Of a DNA stretch of 64,000 nucleotides, positions 58,130 to 64,000 are shown piece after piece. Source of the DNA: Siphonodentalium dalli (Eukaryota > Mollusca > Scaphopoda > Gadilida > Siphonodentaliidae); contig CP136061.1 in assembly GCA_032622095.1 (NCBI GenBank), forward strand, positions 94,735,345 to 94,799,344. The letters are read 5' to 3'. Each line of letters starts with the position of its first letter. Within the stretch, counting starts at the first letter, position 1. The translations under genes were made by a program, and so were the position numbers. The notes under the pieces were generated by a model. That model was given only the letters and a program-made list of their open reading frames with translations. It was not told the DNA's origin and ran no database searches.

Positions 58130-58720
58130 ATTCCGTTACTGCGTCAACCGGGTCGGAACCAGGTTTAATTTCACCGGAGTGTCTATGTGTAATAACCGGG
58201 AAAACCAACATTGTTGGGCCAAAATGGTGCTATCAAAAATAGCAGGCAAGCTGGATATCTGTCCAAGTGATCCAATATACGAAGAAGAAGATACGTCAGA
58301 GAGAACACATATGCAAACAAAGTGTGCCATGGAATTGACAGAGCATCTAATGCTAGTGCTTGTGGATAGTAAGTCCATGAGCAAAATTACATGTTTGTTA
58401 CTGTATGACTGACATATTGACTGACATATTGGCGGACTGGATCAACACCGCCTTTCACTGAATGTGAGGAAGGAAATAATGGACAAATCGAATCACCGCC
58501 TCCATTGCTAGGACATTGATATTGGCCATTTTTGTAAGAGAGACCAAACTCCCTGAACCATGATACCAATCATTGTACCTCCCCAGCCCATTTTGAGGCT
58601 CGCATCTGTCGTGATTAGTATGACCTCGAAAGACACACGTATGTAAAAAGGACCGACCCGTCGCCGATAGTTATGTTGTGATCTTGGAACCACCACATGA
58701 AATGAGGTTAAGTTCTCTGA
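58130..58720 (-). pseudogene. DIRS reverse transcriptase C-terminus and RNase H, broken
   Basis: Minus-strand translation shows ITTDASLKMGWGGT and QGVWS (58,508-58,696), the RNase H start typical of DIRS and gypsy-like elements. After a frameshift INVLAMEAVIRFVHYF (about 58,460-58,533) matches the INVLELxAV block. After more breaks, LAQQCWFSRLLHIDTP (about 58,150-58,250) matches the WPxQxWFPxLL block that follows RNase H in DIRS polyproteins. The polymerase YxDD box was not found upstream (58,720-59,800), which is more decayed. Confidence 0.7.
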
Positions 58721-60039
58721 GAAAAGTATTGCTATCTACCGTAACAGTTCTTTTATTTCTAAAGAAATAAAAAAATCTTTGCAGCAAGTTTGCTGTGGAG
58801 AAAACCCATGTTTAATGAGGTTATCATCACTCCAAAGAACTGTGTGAAAGTATGAATACTCAGATAGTCCATGCATGTCTTCAGAACACAAAGATCGTCA
58901 GTCAATTCCTGTCAAAACATCGAAAAATTATAAACGTTCCCCGACCGGGATGAGTTTTATAGTTAGTAACGTACAACAATTCAAGTTACATACCCGCACT
59001 CGCGGTACTCTCCCGATGGAGATGACCGGCACGACGTCCCCCGTCGATGTACCTATAGCCTCCTCGGCCACGACCCTGTCCCTATGAAACTTCGGTCGGT
59101 GTCATGTCAGATTGTCCATAAGACGCAAGTTTGGGATACGAAAAGACGATTCTTTTTCTGGATCATTCCCCAATGAAGTCTTGAATGAGTTGAACTCGCC
59201 AAACCTGCGAGTGCGATTTACAGTTCGTCTTGACTTCCGTTGGAAATAAAACTAGAGTTATCGTTCCTCATCCTATTAAAGGTGGACTCAATGTTAACTT
59301 CATGTATTAATCAATGCTTGCACTTGCCGTTTCCGCTCACGGCGTGCTCTCGACATGGATTTTATACCATTCCCAAAAAACTCTGTCCCCCTTGAGAGGA
59401 AGATTTGTCATTTGACTCATGGCGTCTGATTCGTACCAGCATGAATCGGACATGGCGCATGTGCCAGATGATTCAAAGAATTTATGTGAAGGCGGCCATT
59501 CTACCAGTCTGATCGAACATCTTCGCCAAAGTTCAAACACCTGCGGTCGTTGTGCAATAGCCCTATCAACGTTTATCCCATTCGCTTTCAAGCTGGTCAA
59601 ACGATTGATTCACAAGGGCTTGTTGAATATACAACTGTGTCACGACCGCCAACGGCCTGTACTCGTCGACCTTTGTACGCTATATAGAAACTCAAACCTC
59701 TGGTAAGGTTGGGAGACTAGCGTAAGTGGCAATGTTATCCACCGTTTTACGGTAGATAACATTCTTAGTTCCCTGTCCGGGTAGGCACTTTAACAAATCC
59801 TCGGTCGCCTCATGCATCTTTAGGCCCTATAGGAAACTGGTCGAAAGTTTCTGCCGAGAACGCCGTCAAAGATGGATTATTCACATGTAATCGGAAATGA
59901 CACAAATAAGCAGAAATACTTGATGTCGCATCCCCTCCATACAAGCAATATTCATGCTTCATATTTGGTATTGCATATATATATGGAATAAATACTGTTG
60001 ACAGCAAAGATGATGGATTATAAGTGCGATAATTTTCGT

Positions 60040-60420
60040 CAATGAGCACTATCCATGCATAAACCAATCGTCTGTGATTTGGTTAAAATTTGAAAACATT
60101 TGTCTCCAATCATTTCAGACAAACTTCCTGTCCGATTTCGTGTCATGTACACCAAGCGCGAATTCACGGTAGGAAGAATGATCTCGGGCAATAATGCTAA
60201 TATCATCTTCCTCTGATTCACTTTCTGCCGGCTCACGCCGCTGTGAAATATTAGGGTCACATTCGGCCGACTTATCTTGCCGCCGTGACCAACGTTCGTT
60301 CTCCGAGTTCTAACACGACTTGTGTATGAACCAATACTTACCGAACATCTAGTTGAAGGCGAGCTAGACCGAGAACGACTCGTATGCCTTGATATTTACA
60401 TCAAGGATATAAACTGTCCA
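60040..60420 (-). pseudogene. DIRS gag-like region, broken
   Basis: Minus-strand frames include an Arg/Ser-rich segment (SRSSSPSTRCS, SYTSRVRTRR) followed by an acidic stretch AESESEEDDISIIA, a composition common in DIRS ORF1 proteins. There is no conserved domain to confirm it; assignment rests on position upstream of the RT region and on composition. Confidence 0.4.
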
Positions 60421-60990
60421 ACAAGTAGACATATTGGCAAACCCCGATTTCCTATCAGCTTGGATTATGCCATAACGAGAATCAAAAAGCTCATACAGCG
60501 AAAATACGCTTCGGCGTGTCGTGGGATAAATCATGCGTGTCGCCATGCACCCAACACCACCGATTGAGCTGAAAACATGGCTTCAGTCATGCTATTAAAT
60601 TAGAACACCAGAGCGATGTTTATTTCATCGCCAGTAAACGAAAAGTGATAATGGTATCGTCCACTGTTGGAGTATACCTGAGGTAGGTCACGTGGAGCAG
60701 AATTTTGTTTTTTGATTGGCTGGTTCTGCTTCGCGACACCAGGGCGAGTCCAATTTTGCCAGAAGGAAAATTCCTAACGGTATATTAATTAGGTGAGGTT
60801 ATGAAGTAAAACTCACATACTGACCCAGACATCGAGAACAACACACAATGTCTTCAAGACATATTATAAAACTGGATGTTCCAACTACGGATGAATTAAT
60901 ATCCAAAGGGCATGAACAGGTTTTCACCTTCTAGAGAATAATATTAATTCCTGACTGAAAGCTTTTATATTGCTTCCTTTTTCACTTCAG

Positions 60991-61119
60991 ACATAGATGA
61001 ATGTGCATCTCGTGAAGAATTCTGTCCGATTGGATCAGGAACGTGTGCCAATACTAATGGTGGCTATACATGTACCTGCAATGCAGGTTATCTATCAACA
61101 GATGCTACTTGTAAAACAG
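60991..61119 (+). CDS. Exon 12: cbEGF-like domain 9
   Basis: A 129-bp phase 1-1 exon (ttcacttcag / G|GTAAGC), the longest EGF exon. It encodes DIDEC, loops 6, 6, 8, 1 and 10, and CANTNGGYTCTC. Odd-numbered subtype (FCPIGSGTC). The last loop NAGYLSTDAT is two residues longer than usual. It begins about 180 bp after the right end of the DIRS element. Confidence 0.9.
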
Positions 61120-61244
61120 GTAAGCTTATGATGGTGAAACACCCTGCCCTTACATTACCACCTACCCCCCCACCAAGTCGCAACCAGCTCATAACCAGGA
61201 GGTGTAGTGACATGCCACGCAGGATACCTATCATCAGATATTAT

Positions 61245-62254
61245 TTGTAATGCTCTAATTAATCGACTCCTTAACCACAGCAGAATTATGGGTAACTTTT
61301 CAGGGGGGGGGGCGGCAAAAAACTGCGGGACACAACGTACGGGGGGTGGGGGGCGGGGTACCTAGGCGTAATTTTTTTCCTTATTCATTTGGGGGGGGGG
61401 ATTGTCGGAAAAAAAATTGCATGTAATTTTTTTCCAAATATGTCTTTTCAGACTCACAACTTCAATTTTCTCTCATTTTATAGAATATGGATTAACCTTA
61501 ATATCCAAATCATATATACATGAGTAGTACAATCCACCTAAAACAATTTTGGTTAACCACTGTCTTGGTTTACATGTGATATTGACCCATTAACCCTCTT
61601 AATAATGCCGACTATGTCAGTGTCTACCAGTCGAATGCAGATTTCTACCCTGCGATCGCTTATCTGGCAAATGTTTACTGCAGAACTATCCCATGTATTA
61701 AACAATTTCTCCTCCAATGGTATCAGAAAACAGTTATATGCTGGTATCTCACTCATCTCATTTGCATCTTTTTCAAAGTCGAGGTAATGACTAGTTGTCA
61801 TTTTTTAAAGTGCATACAAAGCGTTGCGATCACCAATATATATGTTTGTACATGTCATGACATCACGAGGTACAAATCTGCGTTCTACTGGTAGACAATG
61901 ACCATTTTAGTCATAATAATCTAAACTAAGTTACCAAGCACCTTCTCGTGAATTGTATGCTCCGGTGTTTTGTTTTCGGTTTCCGGTCAAACCGAGTTGT
62001 CCGGCTGGGGTAGATTTGATTTTTCTGGGGGGGGGGGGGCAATGGTCAGTGGAAAAAAACTGCAGTTTTTGCTGTTTTTTTTTGGGGGGGGGGGGGGGTA
62101 CCCAAACCGAAGAAAACAGTTTTTTCCACCCTGTGTCTGCAGTTTTTTTCCGCCCCCCCCCCCCCCCCCTGAACTTTTCAGGATTTAGTCGGAAATATGG
62201 CTTGTTGCCATTCATCGGAAGCTCTCCCCGAGTCGATTAATTAGAGCATTACTG
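61245..62254. mobile_element. TA hairpin MITE split by a G-run element
   Basis: Left arm gtaatgctctaattaatcga...ggtaactttt and right arm aacttttcaggatttagtcg...gagcattactg, TA on the right. Removing the insert restores a near-ordinary copy with a shortened hairpin. Confidence 0.8.
61301..62171. mobile_element. Nested 871-bp element with poly-G/poly-C tips
   Basis: Tips CAGGGGGGGGGGCGGCAAAA and (complement) a long G run then CGGAAAAAAACTGCAGACAC. AACTTTT is duplicated at 61,294-61,300 and 62,172-62,178 (8 bp if a shared C is included). The interior holds further G runs (61,340-61,400, 62,026-62,100) and no coding signal. Confidence 0.8.
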
Positions 62255-62389
62255 TACGTGTAAAACAATAGCTACGCCTGTTCTCACTGGGTGGCTGACG
62301 AATCAGCATCAGGGAAATTGCATTTACTTGCGAGGAAGCTGAATGTGTGAATTAGAACAGGGAAATAATACATAATTGACAATAATTAA

Positions 62390-62830
62390 AGATGTATAAT
62401 CTGAATTAACACTCCCAACTTACTATTTCTTTGGCTTCGGGGGTGAAAATATTTTATTTGAGTTGAACCCATGCACCCATCAAAGCTCAGAGTGATCAGA
62501 TATCGATGTTTGAAATGTTTTATTTCTTGAGATGTGTACTTATTTGTGGCCTGGTAAAAAGTTGTCAAACCGATGGAGTTGGACAAAATTGTGGATGAAG
62601 ATGGATAACTATAAAATCAAGTGGCTTTGAAATTTTAAAATATGAAAATCTGGCCCTAATTAGTTGAACAAAATGTTGATAAATAACATGTTTTGAGCAA
62701 TTTATACTATAGTATAGTTGACTGTCAAGGTGAGCATTATTTTTGGGCAATTAATCGATTCTGATAACTGAAGCGGCATTTCAAAAATTTTGTTGTTGTT
62801 GTTGGGACCATCGAATCGGATTGAGTACCT
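62390..62830. mobile_element. TTAA-flanked MITE before exon 13
   Basis: TTAA at 62,386-62,389 and 62,831-62,834; full-length but diverged copy with a (TTG)n tract near 62,790. Ends about 75 bp before EGF 10. Confidence 0.8.
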
Positions 62831-62904
62831 TTAACACATACAATATTACCTTGAAATGATTTTCCATTGATGTAAGTTTCTAACTCCTCGTAATATTTTT
62901 GCAG

Positions 62905-63021
62905 ATTTAAATGAGTGCACGACCACGCCTGGGATTTGTAACAACGGTGTCTGTGCTAACAGTGAGGGAAGCTTTCACTGTGATTGTAGTGCAGGATGGA
63001 AAGGCAAGCTCTGTACCGAAG
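62905..63021 (+). CDS. Exon 13: cbEGF-like domain 10
   Basis: A 117-bp phase 1-1 exon (tatttttgcag / G|GTGAGA). It encodes DLNEC, loops 6, 4, 8, 1 and 8, and CANSEGSFHCDC with Phe in place of Tyr in the hydroxylation motif. Even-numbered subtype (GICNNGVC, AGWKGKL). This is the last exon found. The open phase-1 donor means the protein continues; the next exon is outside the window or not recognisable. Confidence 0.9.
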
Positions 63022-63051
63022 GTGAGATATTCATCGTATTCATTTTCTTAA

Positions 63052-63270
63052 AGACACATGGCGCTTCAAAATACACCTAATGTTATTCTCATTTTAATTT
63101 TTTCCTGTAGCGAAATAAGTCAATAAATACTTGAACTTTTTTTCTTCGGGCATTATAGGTTCCAGAAAGTCGCTTTGAAGTCATAAAAAATACAACTTCG
63201 AACACAACCATCGGACCCCGAATAATTCCTGCGTCATTTGTATTCATTTCAATTCCGCAATGCTGGAAAA
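63052..63270. repeat. Dispersed repeat family B copy
   Basis: cgcttcaaaatacacctaat, gtcgctttgaagtcat and acttcgaacacaacc match 17,040-17,250 and 42,655-42,880. 63,271-63,884 has no recognised feature except a short TA-MITE tip fragment (ttattaatcgactccttaac, 63,527). Confidence 0.6.
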
Positions 63271-63884
63271 GGTATATTACAGTATCTTAACATGAAACTA
63301 TTTTTAAACTTCATGCACTGCTTTCTCCTCATTTTAATAATAAAAATTATGTTTGAGAGCGACGACAGCTCTAGATTTCCTTCCCATGGCCTACAGGAGC
63401 AATTTTTACATGACCATTGATTAAATAATTGAACATGCACAAACGTTACGATCTCATATTTATAAAAAAATATAAGAAAGAAAGCACCTATTTTCAGCTC
63501 AATAATGACAAATTACATTAAAGCCCTTATTAATCGACTCCTTAACTCTTTCGCTGCCAAACGCACATAAATGCTAACTTCGAAGACGCTGCCAATCGCG
63601 CATTTTTGCGAATTTGGTATGTAGTCTAATGTATGGGATATAACTCTATTCTTTCCGGCATGTTTAATGTGTACAATGTATTTATCTGTAGTACTGTTGC
63701 GCGCGAACAATTTAAAGCGACAATGTCTTCAAGGTCATGCTATTTCTGACGTTATGGGAGTACAGTCAGAGCCGGAATATTGCGTCATTGTTGTTAGCAC
63801 GTGGTTATCAGTCGAAAATAGCTGCACGCAAAAGACTCAGGACTGAAGAAGTTATTGTTATTACCTCTATACTCTAATGATCGA

Positions 63885-64000
63885 GGGGCGCCTGCGGCGC
63901 ATAAGATACTTATACCTATTATCTATGTGGGCAGTAGCCTCTATAGGGGCGCCTGCGGCGCATAAGATACTATGGGTGGCGGGATGGGGAGGTGGGTGGG
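63885..64000. repeat. 68-bp-repeat family, inverse orientation, cut by window end
   Basis: ggggcgcctgcggcgcataa occurs twice (63,885 and 63,948), then actatgggtggcgggatggg, the complement of the units at 45,351-45,554. Confidence 0.8.

Larger units (their letters stand above)
56421..60810 (-). mobile_element. DIRS1-type retrotransposon, 4.4 kb, decayed
   Basis: Coding order on the minus strand is gag-like, reverse transcriptase/RNase H, tyrosine recombinase, as in DIRS elements. Terminal inverted repeats of about 174 bp (56,465-56,637 and 60,618-60,793) are nearly identical. Near the left end an internal complementary region (56,682-56,780) consists of the complement of the left tip (56 bp, perfect) directly followed by the complement of the right tip (about 42 bp), the diagnostic DIRS1 design used to copy the circular intermediate. 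All frames are broken by stops and shifts. No target-site duplication is expected. Confidence 0.88.
16799..63021 (+). other. Gene model: secreted SRCR plus multi-EGF protein, 13 exons, 3' end not in window
   Basis: Thirteen exons on one strand join in a single frame: signal peptide (phase 1 out), two SRCR half-exons (phase 2 between them, phase 1 out), then ten phase 1-1 cbEGF exons. Every junction is GT-AG. Intron lengths in order are about 3.7, 5.5, 12.7, 3.9, 0.8, 1.5, 2.5, 0.6, 1.4, 4.6, 5.6 and 1.8 kb. The product should enter the secretory pathway and act outside the cell or at its surface; SRCR and cbEGF domains commonly mediate calcium-dependent protein or ligand binding, as in scavenger receptors and matrix proteins. 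No stop codon or transmembrane segment was found, so whether it is anchored is unknown. I do not recognise a named orthologue. Exons without an EGF or SRCR signature in the 12.7-kb and 4.6-kb introns could have been missed. Confidence 0.85.

Overview
Kind of genome. This looks like a single AT-rich locus from an animal, most likely a marine invertebrate (mollusc-like by repeat style; the species cannot be fixed from sequence alone). The evidence is widely spaced symmetric exons with GT-AG junctions, a short TTAGGG telomere-type tract, and a very dense mix of non-autonomous transposons. No bacterial operon, rRNA, tRNA or CRISPR signal was seen.

The one gene I can support lies on the + strand from 16,799 to 63,021 and is open at the 3' side. 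Exon 1 encodes a start codon in good context plus a signal peptide. Exons 2 and 3 encode one SRCR domain split by a phase-2 intron, with six cysteines. Ten further exons each encode one calcium-binding EGF-like domain, all phase 1 to phase 1. All thirteen exons join in one frame. The EGF exons alternate between two subtypes, which suggests growth by copying a two-exon module. No stop codon, transmembrane segment or poly(A) site was found, so the C-terminus lies beyond the window or in an exon I missed.

Layout. 1-16.8 kb is upstream repeat-rich DNA: a 5.1-kb foldback element (1.1-6.3 kb), Helitron-like fragments, palindromic MITEs, a 48-bp minisatellite of about 30 units (13.3-14.8 kb) and a 29-bp minisatellite (15.0-15.4 kb). 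16.8-26.4 kb holds the signal-peptide and SRCR exons, with introns carrying piggyBac-like, Harbinger-like and palindromic MITEs and a Helitron-like element. 26.5-39.1 kb is one 12.7-kb intron holding a hAT-like element, a 3.5-kb Helitron-like element with a tandem-repeat core, two more tandem arrays, an inverted duplication and the telomere-like tract. 39.1-63.0 kb holds the ten EGF exons. Their introns contain three head-to-tail Helitron-like copies, a nested hAT-in-MITE, a piggyBac-like element with internal palindromes, and a 4.4-kb DIRS1-type tyrosine-recombinase retrotransposon antisense to the gene with inverted termini and an internal complementary region.

How it fits together. The exons total about 1.6 kb over 46 kb; most intron length is mobile DNA. 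Several insertions can be dated relative to each other by nesting, by intact target-site duplications, or by a paralogous empty site. Two MITEs end only about 30-40 bp upstream of EGF splice acceptors, and one EGF exon has its 3' part and donor duplicated in frame, so transposons and local duplication may be affecting splicing of this gene.
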